Notes: generated by a model not told the origin, from the sequence alone. 64,000 bases of DNA from Stenotrophobium rhamnosiphilum (GCF_003052265.1 NZ_QANS01000005.1:348285-412284), one strand, 5' to 3'. Shown: positions 1-10,006, counted from the first letter of the stretch. A program made the numbers and translations.

Positions 1-161
1 TCCATTAGTTTTCATGGAACAGACTTGTTTTATTATATTTGTTTAATATTTCTATAATAAATATTTAATAACAATATATGAAACGGACTCACTTTATTGA
101 TTTCGTTTAAGCGCGGGTGCGGCCCAAGTCTTGCGTCATTCATCTCAGAATTTATGAGCTC

Positions 162-207
162 GCTTGCGTACCCGCTAACACGCTCGCAAGCTCTAAGCGC
201 TTAAGGA
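162..207 (+). promoter_or_regulatory. 5' leader of eutB: hairpin and ribosome binding site
   Basis: The first 216 nt hold no gene and begin very AT-rich. Just before eutB, GCTTGCG (162-168) can pair with CGCAAGC (185-191), giving a 7-bp hairpin in the mRNA leader. AAGGA at 203-207 is a ribosome binding site 9 nt before the ATG at 217. I do not recognise a cobalamin riboswitch here, although the enzyme needs adenosylcobalamin. Whether the hairpin is regulatory is unknown. Confidence 0.35.
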
Positions 208-216
208 CTTGATCTC

Positions 217-1614
217 ATGCAATACCGGCATCGCATTGGCCCCGTCACTCACGTCTTTAACGACCTGCGTGAACTCATGGCCAAAGCAACGCCTGCGCGC
301 TCAGGTGATGTACTCGCTGGCGTCGCCGCGAAAAGTGCCGAAGAAAGAGTGGCCGCGCAAATGTGCCTCGCCGACTTGCCGCTGAGTACCTTCCTTAACG
401 AGGCACTGATTCCTTATGAAGGCGACGAAGTCACACGACTGATTGTTGATCGTCACGACGCCGACGCCTTCGCACCAATCCGCGCACTCACCGTCGGTGG
501 CTTTCGCGACTGGCTGCTCTCGGATCAAGTCGACAGTGAAACGCTCAAAAAACTTGCGGCTGGCGTCACGCCAGAAATGGCAGCCGCAGTGAGCAAGTTG
601 ATGCGCAATCAGGATCTGATTCTCGCTGCGCGCAAATGCAACGTCGTTACACGCTTCCGCAACACACTGGGCCTACCGGAGCGTTTGGCCGTGCGTCTGC
701 AACCGAATCATCCAACAGACGACGCACGTGGCATCGCCGCTAGCATTCTCGATGGCCTGCTCTATGGCTGCGGCGATGCAGTGATCGGCATTAATCCGGC
801 GAGCGAAGATCCGACTAAGTTGGCGCAACTCTGGCGCATGCTTGATGAGCTGATTCGTCGCTTCGAAATTCCGACGCAATCCTGCGTGCTGACTCATGTC
901 ACGCGCCAACTCGATGCCATCTCTGCGGGCGAGCCGCTGGATCTAATCTTTCAATCCATCGCAGGCAGCGAAGCAGCCAACCGCAGCTTCGGCATTGATC
1001 TCGCGCTGCTACGCGAAGCGCACTCTGCGGCCTTAAGCCTCAAGCGCGGCACAGTTGGTGACGACGTCATGTACTTTGAAACTGGCCAAGGCAGTGCGCT
1101 TTCAGCCAATGCGCATCACGGCGTTGATCAGCAAACGATGGAGACACGCGCTTATGCGGTAGCGCGCGAGTTCCGGCCACTACTGGTCAACACCGTGGTC
1201 GGCTTCATCGGCCCCGAATATCTCTACGACGGCAAGCAAATCATCCGCGCGGGACTCGAAGATCATTTCTGCGGCAAGCTCATGGGCCTGCCGATGGGCG
1301 TAGATGTTTGCTATACCAATCACGCCGAAGCCGATCAGGACGACATGGATACGCTGCTGACGCTGCTCGGCGCAGCAGGCGTGAACTACATCATGGGCGT
1401 GCCTGGTGCCGACGACATCATGCTGAACTATCAAAGCACTTCGTTTCACGATGCGCTGTATTTGCGTGAAGTGCTGGGGCTCAAGCGCGCGCCGGAATTC
1501 GAAGTCTGGCTAGAGAAAATGCGTCTGACCGATCACACAGGAAAACTTGCCGACGGAAGTGCATCACTCGCATTACCTGCCCTGCGAAAATTCACCGACG
1601 ACAGTGCCGCATGA
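217..1614 (+). CDS. eutB: Ethanolamine ammonia-lyase, large (catalytic) subunit EutB
   Basis: This is the TIM-barrel subunit of adenosylcobalamin-dependent ethanolamine ammonia-lyase, which splits ethanolamine into acetaldehyde and ammonia. The 465-residue protein has the family length and collinear hallmarks: RSGDVLAGVAA near residue 28, LQPN at 161-164, FETGQGSALSA near 287 and GLEDHF near 346. Residues R160, Q162, N193, E288 and D363 sit where the known substrate-binding residues of the E. coli enzyme lie. The start is supported by AAGGA 9 nt upstream. The stop overlaps the eutC start (ATGA), so the two subunits are translationally coupled. No microcompartment, reactivase (EutA), aldehyde dehydrogenase or regulator gene is adjacent, so this is a stand-alone catabolic lyase that probably supplies nitrogen. 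Identification is very secure. Confidence 0.97.
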   Translation: MQYRHRIGPVTHVFNDLRELMAKATPARSGDVLAGVAAKSAEERVAAQMCLADLPLSTFLNEALIPYEGDEVTRLIVDRHDADAFAPIRALTVGGFRDWLLSDQVDSETLKKLAAGVTPEMAAAVSKLMRNQDLILAARKCNVVTRFRNTLGLPERLAVRLQPNHPTDDARGIAASILDGLLYGCGDAVIGINPASEDPTKLAQLWRMLDELIRRFEIPTQSCVLTHVTRQLDAISAGEPLDLIFQSIAGSEAANRSFGIDLALLREAHSAALSLKRGTVGDDVMYFETGQGSALSANAHHGVDQQTMETRAYAVAREFRPLLVNTVVGFIGPEYLYDGKQIIRAGLEDHFCGKLMGLPMGVDVCYTNHAEADQDDMDTLLTLLGAAGVNYIMGVPGADDIMLNYQSTSFHDALYLREVLGLKRAPEFEVWLEKMRLTDHTGKLADGSASLALPALRKFTDDSAA

Positions 1615-2369
1615 ATAAGCCGCCAGTATTGATTGATCAATGGAGCGATCTGCGTCGCTACACCGCTGCGCGCATTGCACTAGGCCGCACCGGCGCAAGC
1701 CTGCCAGTGAATGAAGTACTGGAATTTGCCCTCGCTCATGCTCAAGCGCGCGATGCAGTACACACACCATTGGACGTAGAAGCGCTCACTGCACAACTTG
1801 AATTGCATGAGACCGAGGTTTTACAAATCCGCAGTCGCGCACAGGATCGCGCGACTTATCTGAGTCGCCCCGACTGGGGTCGACGACTTGATGATGAAAG
1901 CGCGAAGAAGCTAGCTGAATCGCAAAACAAAAATGCTGACGTGCTGTTCGTCCTCAGTGATGGCCTTTCATCTAGCGCCGTGCAAAAACATGCAGCGCCA
2001 CTGCTGAATGCCTTGCGACCATTGCTTGCCAATTACCAATGGGCGCCACTACTGATTGCGACACAAGCACGAGTGGCGCTGGCCGACGAAGCTGGAGAAT
2101 TGCTCGGCGCACGATTGGTGATCAGCCTGATTGGTGAACGCCCGGGTTTGAGTTCACCGGACAGTCTTGGCGCTTATCTGACGTTCAATCCGCGCATCGG
2201 TCGCAATGATTCCGAGCGCAATTGCATTTCCAATATTCGACCTGAAGGCTTGGACTACGCAGAAGCTGCGCGGCAAATCGCCGAGTTAATTCACGCAGCA
2301 CTGAAGCTCTCGCTGACCGGCGTAAATCTACGACTCGATCCGACACTGCCCACGCTAAGCGCCATGTAG
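1611..2369 (+). CDS. eutC: Ethanolamine ammonia-lyase, small subunit EutC
   Basis: EutC is the small subunit that binds adenosylcobalamin together with EutB. The 252-residue protein shows family stretches such as TAARIALGRTG near residue 18, RSRAQDRATYLSRPDWGRRL near 74, a DVLFVLSDGLSS strand-turn near 110, VISLIGERPGL near 171 and RNCISNIRPEGL near 203. It overlaps eutB by 4 nt and ends the two-gene operon. Its TAG stop codon is the first three bases after the G of a GTAGGGTGCGC repeat that is also found at the ends of lptB and dusB. It converges on murA. Confidence 0.95.
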   Translation: MNKPPVLIDQWSDLRRYTAARIALGRTGASLPVNEVLEFALAHAQARDAVHTPLDVEALTAQLELHETEVLQIRSRAQDRATYLSRPDWGRRLDDESAKKLAESQNKNADVLFVLSDGLSSSAVQKHAAPLLNALRPLLANYQWAPLLIATQARVALADEAGELLGARLVISLIGERPGLSSPDSLGAYLTFNPRIGRNDSERNCISNIRPEGLDYAEAARQIAELIHAALKLSLTGVNLRLDPTLPTLSAM

Positions 2370-2386
2370 GGTGCGCTTTGCGCACC
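2366..2386 (+). repeat. GTAGGGTGCGC repeat hairpin at the eutC stop codon
   Basis: GTAGGGTGCGC starts at 2366, and its TAG is the eutC stop codon. GGTGCGC (2370-2376) and GCGCACC (2380-2386) form a 7-bp hairpin with a TTT loop. There is no T-tract, so it is not a classical terminator. The same word follows the stop codons of lptB (11353) and, on the minus strand, dusB (39531-39541). Confidence 0.6.
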
Positions 2387-2415
2387 GACTACGAGAGCAG
2401 TGCCAGAACCGTTGC

Positions 2416-3687
<1,272 letters not shown>

Positions 3688-3811
3688 CTATCCATGATTT
3701 CCGCAGAGCGGAAGTCGGTGTGGCAATGCCGGAACAGTGACCGGCGATGTGGCAAAGATTAAATCTTTAGCTCAGCAAAGTTGTGCAGATTCAGTGCAAT
3801 TTTTCAGGCTT

Positions 3812-4030
3812 TTAAGCCGCGCGGGTTTTCAACGCCAGCGCATGAATATCACGACCCATCTTGTCACCCAACGCGGCATAAACCATACGGTGCTGTGCCA
3901 GCGGCAGCTTGCCAGCAAAATCCGGGCAGATCACTTCGGCTTCAAAGTGCTGGCCATCATCGCCATGAACCGTCACGGTTGCATTCGGCAGGCCGGCTTC
4001 GATCAGTTTCTTAATGTCGTCTTTGTTCAT
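3812..4030 (-). CDS. ibaG: BolA/IbaG family iron-sulfur metabolism protein
   Basis: This small 72-residue BolA-like protein most resembles IbaG. The family pairs with monothiol glutaredoxins to bind or transfer [2Fe-2S] clusters and is linked to acid stress and envelope function. The characteristic C-terminal block runs from FAGKLPLAQHRMVYAALGD to MGRDIHALALKT, with the conserved histidines of the cluster site. Position next to murA is the usual one in Gamma- and Betaproteobacteria. It starts 3 nt after the stop of the ABC permease, so it is probably translated from the same mRNA. There is a gap of about 130 nt before murA. Confidence 0.9.
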   Translation of the reverse strand: MNKDDIKKLIEAGLPNATVTVHGDDGQHFEAEVICPDFAGKLPLAQHRMVYAALGDKMGRDIHALALKTRAA

Positions 4031-4033
4031 GTC

Positions 4034-4801
4034 TTATTTTTTCATCTTGTAGCCGGTGATCAGCATCCACAAGCAGATGGCTGTCATCACGGCAAAAAAT
4101 CCCGCAGTCCACATCAGGCTATGCCAAATGGAAACATCGGACACGCCGAAGAAACCAAAGCGGAAGCCGTCGATCATGTAGAAGAACGGGTTAAAGTGTG
4201 AAGCCTTGTACCAGAATGGCGGCAGCGCATGCACTGAGTAAAACACGCCAGACAAGAACGACATCGGCGTAATCAGGAAGTTGGTGAACGCTGCGATGTG
4301 ATCAAACTTTTGCGCAACGATGCCTGCGATCAAACCCAGCACCGCGAGACTGCCACTGGTCAGCACAAAAATCGCGATCAGCGCGAGTGGCTGATGGATC
4401 GGCAGATGCACGAAGGGCAATACGACAACGAGCATCGCACTCGCAACAATCAAGGTGCGCACCAGCGCAGCGAGAATGTAAGCGAAGAACCATTCCCAAG
4501 GGCCAAGCGGCGCCATCTGCAGGAACACGAGATTGCCCATGACCTTGGATTGAATCAGCGACGATGAAGTATTGGCGAAGGCGTTTTGAATCACCGTCAT
4601 CATCACCAAGCCCGGCACCAAGAATTCGGTGTAGCTCACGCCCGGATAAATTTCGGCGCGGCCTTTCATGGCTTGTGCAAATACCAAGAGATAGAGCAGC
4701 GCGGTGATGACAGGTGCAGTGACGGTCTGGCCAAGCACAGCCCAGAAGCGCATCACTTCTTTTTTCAGCAGCGTGTAGAAGCCGCGTTGATTAGGGGTCA
4801 T
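4034..4801 (-). CDS. ABC-2 type transporter permease (YadH-like)
   Basis: Integral inner-membrane permease of 255 residues with about six hydrophobic segments and the ABC-2 signature region (PMSFLSGVFYSVHALPPFW near residue 180, followed by NPFFYMIDGFRFGFFG). The start overlaps the end of the ATPase gene by 4 nt, so the two proteins form one exporter. The closest familiar pair is YadG/YadH, whose substrate is not established. In many relatives the genes before ibaG-murA are the mlaFEDCB lipid-transport set, so an ABC-2 exporter at this place is a notable substitution. Confidence 0.88.
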   Translation of the reverse strand: MTPNQRGFYTLLKKEVMRFWAVLGQTVTAPVITALLYLLVFAQAMKGRAEIYPGVSYTEFLVPGLVMMTVIQNAFANTSSSLIQSKVMGNLVFLQMAPLGPWEWFFAYILAALVRTLIVASAMLVVVLPFVHLPIHQPLALIAIFVLTSGSLAVLGLIAGIVAQKFDHIAAFTNFLITPMSFLSGVFYSVHALPPFWYKASHFNPFFYMIDGFRFGFFGVSDVSIWHSLMWTAGFFAVMTAICLWMLITGYKMKK

Positions 4802-5721
4802 GCCGCCACCTCACCCTTGCGACCGGTGAGTTCTACAAAGATGTCTTCCAAATCTGGATCGCGCGTTTGCACGTCTTCAATCGCCACGCCATCACGGCGC
4901 AGCAAGGCAAACACGGAGCTAAAGCTGTTCTTGGAAGTTTCCAATTTCAGTTCGAGACTGCCATTGATGTTGGCAGCAACCAGTGGCTGCAACTCAACCG
5001 GAAGCACCGCGCCTTCTGCAAGCTTCAGGCGCAGGAAACGGAACGGATGACGAGCCAGTAATTGCTGAGTCGTCTCCAGTGCTTTGATCTCGCCTTTGTC
5101 GATGATCGCGATGCGCTCGCACATCTCTTGTGCTTCTTCGAGATAGTGCGTGGTCAGCACAACGGTGGTGCCCTTGCTATGTAGATCGCGCATGAAAGTC
5201 CACAGCGTGCGGCGCAGTTCAACGTCTACGCCTGCGGTCGGTTCATCGAGAATGACGACGGGCGGTTTGTGCACCAGCGCTTGCGCAATCAGCACGCGGC
5301 GCTTCATGCCGCCAGAGAGTGCGCGCATCGAGACTTTGCGTTTTTCCCAAAGATCGAGACGCTGCAACATTTCGTCAATCCACGGCCATACTTCTTCGCC
5401 GCAGCCGTAGTAGCCGGCCTGAATGCGCAGCATGTCGGTGACGTTGAAGAAAGGATCGAAAACCAACTCCTGCGGCACGATGCCGAGCAGGCGACGCGCG
5501 GTACGGAAATCACTGACGGTGTCATGCCCGAGCACAGAAATATTGCCCGCACTCGCCTGCACCAAGCCAGCGATGATGTTGATGAGTGTCGATTTACCCG
5601 CGCCGTTGGGGCCGAGCAGGCCGAAAAACTCGCCGCGCTGAATCTGAAATTCAACGCCTTTGAGTGCTTCGAGCTTGCCGTAGGTCTTGCGGACGCCGGA
5701 GATTGTGAGGGCGGCGGTCAT
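4798..5721 (-). CDS. ABC transporter ATP-binding protein (YadG-like)
   Basis: ATPase partner of the ABC-2 permease that follows it. The 307-residue protein carries Walker A GPNGAGKST near residue 38, the Q-loop, signature LSGGMKRR near 139, Walker B VVILDEPTAGVD near 159 and the switch histidine in TTHYLEEA. The C-terminal extension of about 90 residues is typical of drug or polysaccharide-type ABC-2 ATPases. It is first in the operon, with its start 96 nt from the divergent photolyase gene, so the promoter must lie in that short gap. Substrate unknown. Confidence 0.92.
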   Translation of the reverse strand: MTAALTISGVRKTYGKLEALKGVEFQIQRGEFFGLLGPNGAGKSTLINIIAGLVQASAGNISVLGHDTVSDFRTARRLLGIVPQELVFDPFFNVTDMLRIQAGYYGCGEEVWPWIDEMLQRLDLWEKRKVSMRALSGGMKRRVLIAQALVHKPPVVILDEPTAGVDVELRRTLWTFMRDLHSKGTTVVLTTHYLEEAQEMCERIAIIDKGEIKALETTQQLLARHPFRFLRLKLAEGAVLPVELQPLVAANINGSLELKLETSKNSFSSVFALLRRDGVAIEDVQTRDPDLEDIFVELTGRKGEVAA

Positions 5722-5817
5722 TGGGGCGGAATTATACGCGTGACCGCTCTATAAGAGCCTGCATCGACAAACATAGTTTCTGCGTATTCCCGTCCAACAA
5801 CCCCTTATGCTTGCCCA

Positions 5818-7260
5818 ATGACTACCGCCCTCCTCTGGCTGCGCCGCGACCTGCGCCTCACCGACCACCCCGCCCTTATCGCCGCTTGCGAGCGCCATGA
5901 ACGGGTGCTGCCTGTCTACATTCATGCGCCGGACGAGGACGCCCCTTGGTCACCGGGCGCCGCCAGTCGCTGGTGGCTGCATCACAGCCTCAAGGCTTTG
6001 GGCGATTCGCTCAAAGCCATCGGCGCGCCACTCATCATTCGGGAAGGCGACAGCCTCACCAGCCTGCGTGCGTTGATCAAAGAAACCGACGCCAGCGCCG
6101 TCTACTGGAGCCGACTGTACGAACCCACCGCCATCGCCCGCGACACGCGCGTGAAAGAAGCGCTACGCAGTGACGAGATTGAGGCTGAGAGCTTCAACAG
6201 CGCCCTGCTGTTTGAACCCTGGACGCTGAAAACCCTGAGCGGCGAGCCTTATCGCGTGTTCACTCCGTTTTGGCGCAACGCTTCGGCCCGACTGCATTCG
6301 CCCGTGCCACTGGCGGCGCCGGAACACATCAGCGCGCCCAAAAAGTTGCCGAAAAGTCTGCCTCTAGATGCTCTCAACCTGCTGCCCAAAATTCCTTGGG
6401 CGGGCGGCTTCACCCCACGCTGGCAACCCGGCGAAGCAGGTGCATTTATCGCACTGAATGAGTTCTGCGAAGAGCGCATGCCCGACTACAAAGAGGCGCG
6501 CGATATTCCGTCCCTCGACGCCACCTCCTCACTCTCGCCCCATCTGCACTTCGGCGAAATCAGTCCACGCCAGATCATCGCCCGCGCGCAAGCACAGGCC
6601 GCCAGCGATGACGCGCCCGGCATGCTCGCAGGCAGCGAACATTTCGCCCGTGAAATCGGCTGGCGTGAGTTTGCGCATCACCTGCTGTTTCACTATCCGA
6701 AGACGCCAGACGAGCCGATGTACGCCAGCAAGTTCGGCCGCTTTCCGTGGCGCAAGCGCGGCGAATCGATTAATGATTTGGAAGCCTGGCAGCGCGGCCA
6801 AACTGGCATCCCGATTGTCGACGCCGGTATGCGCCAGCTGTGGACTACCGGCTATATGCACAACCGCGTTCGCATGATCGTCGCCAGCCTGCTGACCAAG
6901 AATCTGCTGATTCCCTGGCAAGACGGCGCGCACTGGTTTTGGGACACGCTGGTCGATGCGAGCCTGGCCAACAACACCCTCGGCTGGCAGTGGGTCGCCG
7001 GTTGCGGTGCCGATGCCGCGCCTTACTACCGAATCTTTAACCCCGTACTTCAGAGCGCCAAGTTCGATCCGCATGGCATTTACTTGCGCCGCTGGGTGCC
7101 GGAACTTGCCGCTCTGCCCGATAAGGATCTGCACGCTCCATGGGAAAAACCGGCGCTGCTCGCAGGCACCGGCTATCCCAAACCCATCGTTGATCTGGCC
7201 GACTCCCGCGTGCGGGCGTTGGCGGCTTATGAGGCAATAAAAGGCACAGATCCAGCATAG
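5818..7260 (+). CDS. phrB: Deoxyribodipyrimidine photo-lyase (class I CPD photolyase)
   Basis: Light-driven flavoenzyme that splits cyclobutane pyrimidine dimers in DNA. The 480-residue protein starts with the Rossmann-type antenna domain (LLWLRRDLRLTDHPAL, residues 4-19). The C-terminal FAD-binding half shows HLHFGEISPRQI near residue 242, the conserved Trp-rich region WREFAHHLLFHYP near 278, and the FAD-contacting DAGMRQLWTTGYMHNR and ANNTLGWQWVAGCGAD blocks. This is the ordinary class I layout rather than a cryptochrome-DASH. It stands alone, divergent from the ABC operon. Confidence 0.95.
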   Translation: MTTALLWLRRDLRLTDHPALIAACERHERVLPVYIHAPDEDAPWSPGAASRWWLHHSLKALGDSLKAIGAPLIIREGDSLTSLRALIKETDASAVYWSRLYEPTAIARDTRVKEALRSDEIEAESFNSALLFEPWTLKTLSGEPYRVFTPFWRNASARLHSPVPLAAPEHISAPKKLPKSLPLDALNLLPKIPWAGGFTPRWQPGEAGAFIALNEFCEERMPDYKEARDIPSLDATSSLSPHLHFGEISPRQIIARAQAQAASDDAPGMLAGSEHFAREIGWREFAHHLLFHYPKTPDEPMYASKFGRFPWRKRGESINDLEAWQRGQTGIPIVDAGMRQLWTTGYMHNRVRMIVASLLTKNLLIPWQDGAHWFWDTLVDASLANNTLGWQWVAGCGADAAPYYRIFNPVLQSAKFDPHGIYLRRWVPELAALPDKDLHAPWEKPALLAGTGYPKPIVDLADSRVRALAAYEAIKGTDPA

Positions 7261-7315
7261 GTTCATCGCAGGCCCAATATACTGACGCCCGATCAACCCT
7301 TACCGACAAATCGCC

Positions 7316-7798
7316 ATGCCCTCATTCGATATCATTTCCGAAGTCGACAAACACGAAATGACCAACGCGATCGACCAAGCCAAGCGTGACTTGGAAAATC
7401 GCTACGACCTGCGCGGTACCGGCGCCAGCTTCACCTTGGAAGGATTTGTCGTCGCCATGACCGCGCCGACCGAGTCCCATCTCGATCAGATGACGGAAAT
7501 GCTGCACAAGCGCCTCGCCGGACGCGGCATCGATCTGCGCGCAATTGAAGCAGGCGATGTAGAAACCAATCTCGCCGGCGCACGCCAGAAGATCACGATC
7601 AAACAAGGCATCGAACAAGCGCAGGCAAAAAAGATCGTCGCCAAGATCAAAGAATCCAAGATCAAGGTCGACGCCTCCATCACCGGAGAAAAACTCCGTG
7701 TGAACGGCAAGAAGCGCGACGACCTTCAGTTGGCAATGGCGTTTCTACGCAAGGCTGAGCTGGAGATTGCGGTGCAGTTTGATAATTTCAGAGAGTGA
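7316..7798 (+). CDS. YajQ family nucleotide-binding protein
   Basis: The 160-residue protein matches the YajQ/UPF0234 family along its whole length (MPSFDIISEVDKHE at the start, RYDLRGTGASF near residue 29, KITIKQGIEQAQAKKI near 92, KVDASITGEKLRV near 117, FDNFRE at the end). Members form two ferredoxin-like domains. Some, such as the Xanthomonas protein, bind cyclic di-GMP and act as transcriptional co-regulators. The gene is preceded by the photolyase at 55 nt and is probably transcribed with it or alone. The effector role is family knowledge, not visible here. Confidence 0.93.
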   Translation: MPSFDIISEVDKHEMTNAIDQAKRDLENRYDLRGTGASFTLEGFVVAMTAPTESHLDQMTEMLHKRLAGRGIDLRAIEAGDVETNLAGARQKITIKQGIEQAQAKKIVAKIKESKIKVDASITGEKLRVNGKKRDDLQLAMAFLRKAELEIAVQFDNFRE

Positions 7799-7816
7799 TC
7801 TCGTCAAAACGAGATC
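7797..7816 (+). terminator. Hairpin just after the yajQ-type gene
   Basis: GATCTCGT and ACGAGATC form an 8-bp stem with a four-base loop, starting within the stop codon. No T-run follows, so it is at best a weak or Rho-assisted terminator or an mRNA 3' stabiliser. Confidence 0.3.
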
Positions 7817-7965
7817 GACCAGATTGAATCTCAAGCGGCCGCAAGAAGTTCACATTAATAAATAATTAATCACAGCGATCTCCGCCAAAACATTGCTGTG
7901 GCTGCGCCATTTGAGTGCCCTGCGGTTATCATTCGCCCTCTTTATTTGTAGGAATTCTCTTGCTC

Positions 7966-8937
7966 ATGGATGCCGCAGCGCTGCAACAGATGGGTCGCAA
8001 GGTTTTGGAGATTGAGCGCGACGCGCTTACCGCTTTGCTGCCGCGCATCAATGAGGACTTTGCTCGCGCTTGTCAGATCATGCTGGCTTGCACCGGCCGC
8101 GTAGTGGTTACGGGCATGGGCAAGAGTGGACATATCGGCGGCAAGATTGCGGCAACGCTCGCATCGACGGGTACGCCGTCATTCTTTGTGCACCCGGGCG
8201 AAGCCAGCCATGGCGACCTCGGCATGATCACCAAGCAGGATGTGGTGTTGGCACTCTCCAACTCTGGCGAGACCAACGAAGTACTGACGATTCTGCCGCT
8301 GATCAAACGCATGGGCGCGCCGCTGATTGCGATCACTGGCAAACCAACGTCCACGCTCGCAAAAGCTGCAGATGCACATCTCGACGTAACCGTCGCGCAG
8401 GAAGCCTGCCCGCACAACCTCGCCCCTACCGCCAGCACCACGGCGACTTTGGCGATGGGCGATGCGTTGGCCGTTGCGTTGCTCGAAGCACGCGGCTTTA
8501 CGCCGGAAGATTTTGCGATGTCGCACCCCGGCGGTTCGCTCGGTCGCAAGTTGCTACTGAAAATTTCTGACCTGATGCACAAGGGCGAGCGCCTGCCCAA
8601 GGTGAGCCCAGACGCAACACTCTCCACTGCACTACTGGAGATGACGCGCAAAGGCTTGGGTATGACAGCCATCGTTTCGCCAGAAGACAAGGTCCTCGGC
8701 GTCTACACCGACGGTGATTTACGCCGCACGCTGGAAACCGGCATCGACGTGCGCACCGCCAAGATTCTCGACGTGATGACCCCAGGCGGTAAAACCGCCA
8801 AGGCTGATTGGCTGGCCGCGCAAGCGGTGCAGTTGATGGAGAAGCACAAGATCACCGTGCTGCTGGTGGTAGATGACAGCGCCAAACTCGTCGGCGCCAT
8901 CCACATGCAGGACCTTTTGCGCGCTGGAGTGGTCTGA
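7966..8937 (+). CDS. kdsD: Arabinose-5-phosphate isomerase KdsD
   Basis: KdsD interconverts ribulose-5-phosphate and arabinose-5-phosphate, the first step towards Kdo of lipopolysaccharide. I choose the ATG at 7966 (323 residues) over an in-frame ATG 51 nt upstream, because it is preceded by AGGA at a usable distance and matches the family start. An N-terminal SIS domain carries GMGKSGHIGGKIAATLASTG and ALSNSGETNEV near residues 48 and 99. Two CBS domains occupy the C-terminal half (near 210-320). It is the first gene of kdsD-kdsC-lptC-lptA-lptB, and its stop overlaps the kdsC start. Confidence 0.95.
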   Translation: MDAAALQQMGRKVLEIERDALTALLPRINEDFARACQIMLACTGRVVVTGMGKSGHIGGKIAATLASTGTPSFFVHPGEASHGDLGMITKQDVVLALSNSGETNEVLTILPLIKRMGAPLIAITGKPTSTLAKAADAHLDVTVAQEACPHNLAPTASTTATLAMGDALAVALLEARGFTPEDFAMSHPGGSLGRKLLLKISDLMHKGERLPKVSPDATLSTALLEMTRKGLGMTAIVSPEDKVLGVYTDGDLRRTLETGIDVRTAKILDVMTPGGKTAKADWLAAQAVQLMEKHKITVLLVVDDSAKLVGAIHMQDLLRAGVV

Positions 8938-9446
8938 TGGCTCTCACTCTTGCCGCGGTTAAGAAACGTGCAAAGAAAATTCGTTGCGTGTTTCTCGACA
9001 TCGATGGCGTGATGACGGACTGCAAGCTGTATCTCGCCGCTGATGGCAGCGAGCTCAAAGCTGTGAATGTTAAGGACGGCCTCGGTATCAAGTTGCTGAT
9101 GAAAGCGGGCATTGAAGTGGCGGTGATTTCTGGGCGCCCTTCAGAAGCCATGCAGAAGCGCCTTGAATATCTCGGTCTCAAACACATTTATCTGAACACC
9201 GAAGACAAACTACCGGCGTACGAAGCCATTCAAAAGAAGCTCGGCATCAAGGACGAACACTGCGCGCATATGGGCGATGACACGCCTGACATTCCGCTGT
9301 TCACACGCGTGGGCCTCGCGATTGCCGTGAATGACGCGCACCCGAAAGCACTCGCTAAAGCACATTGGAAAACCCGCAATATCGGCGGCAACGGCGCGAT
9401 TCGTGAAGCAGCTGACATGATTCTTGCAGCACAGGGCAAGGGCTAA
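8937..9446 (+). CDS. kdsC: 3-deoxy-D-manno-octulosonate 8-phosphate phosphatase KdsC
   Basis: HAD-family phosphatase that removes phosphate from Kdo-8-phosphate. The 169-residue protein has the small C0-type HAD layout: catalytic FLDIDGVMTD near residue 20, the Ser of motif II in VISGRPSEAM, and motif III MGDDTPDIPLF. The start codon shares a base with the kdsD stop (TGATG) and the stop shares a base with the lptC start (TAATG), which shows tight translational coupling. Cytoplasmic. Confidence 0.95.
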   Translation: MALTLAAVKKRAKKIRCVFLDIDGVMTDCKLYLAADGSELKAVNVKDGLGIKLLMKAGIEVAVISGRPSEAMQKRLEYLGLKHIYLNTEDKLPAYEAIQKKLGIKDEHCAHMGDDTPDIPLFTRVGLAIAVNDAHPKALAKAHWKTRNIGGNGAIREAADMILAAQGKG

Positions 9447-10006
9447 TGCGTCGGCTTCTGCTCCTTGCCGTAGCACTCGCGATCAGCGTAGCGCTGTGGA
9501 TGGGCGTGCAAAGCTTTGACCGTGCGAGCGAGCCACAAGCTCAAGATGAAAGTGGCCCACGCCCACAATATGCCTTGCGCGATGCGGAGTGGACGCGACT
9601 CGGTGCTGATGGCAAAACGCAGTTTCATATCACTGCGGCGACCATCGATTATTACGAAAATAAATCCGCCGTCATCGGTCGCATGAGCATGGATGGCCTC
9701 GGCGGTGACAAAGGCGCTTGGGCGCTCACCTCGCCTGCCGGCGAAGTGCCTGCGAATCAAGAACGCATTCTGATGAAAAAGCCGGTAGTGATTACGGGCA
9801 AGTCGAACAAGGGCGGCGCGCCCATGATGCTGTACACCGATGAACTGTGGGTGGATAGCAAGCGCAAAGAAATTTACACCAGCGCGCCGCTGCGTATGAC
9901 TTACGGCGAGCAACAGGCCACCGCCACCGGCATGCGTGCTGACTGGGCGGGAGAAAATTTAAATCTGCTGCACGATGTTAAGGTTACATATGTCCCGCGC
10001 AGTTAA
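9446..10006 (+). CDS. lptC: LPS export ABC transporter periplasmic protein LptC
   Basis: LptC is the bitopic inner-membrane component that passes lipopolysaccharide from LptB2FG to LptA. The 186-residue protein has one N-terminal membrane anchor (LLLLAVALAISVALW, residues 3-17) and a beta-rich periplasmic part with the LptC-typical YALRDAEWTRLGADGKTQF region and the TDELWVDSKRKEIYT strand. Sequence identity in this family is low, and the call is strengthened by its place between kdsC and lptA. It overlaps the lptA start by 17 nt. Confidence 0.92.
   Translation: MRRLLLLAVALAISVALWMGVQSFDRASEPQAQDESGPRPQYALRDAEWTRLGADGKTQFHITAATIDYYENKSAVIGRMSMDGLGGDKGAWALTSPAGEVPANQERILMKKPVVITGKSNKGGAPMMLYTDELWVDSKRKEIYTSAPLRMTYGEQQATATGMRADWAGENLNLLHDVKVTYVPRS

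Noticed and set aside
1..216. Cobalamin riboswitch upstream of eutB.
   Set aside because: No B12-box-like sequence or extended fold seen; only a 7-bp hairpin.
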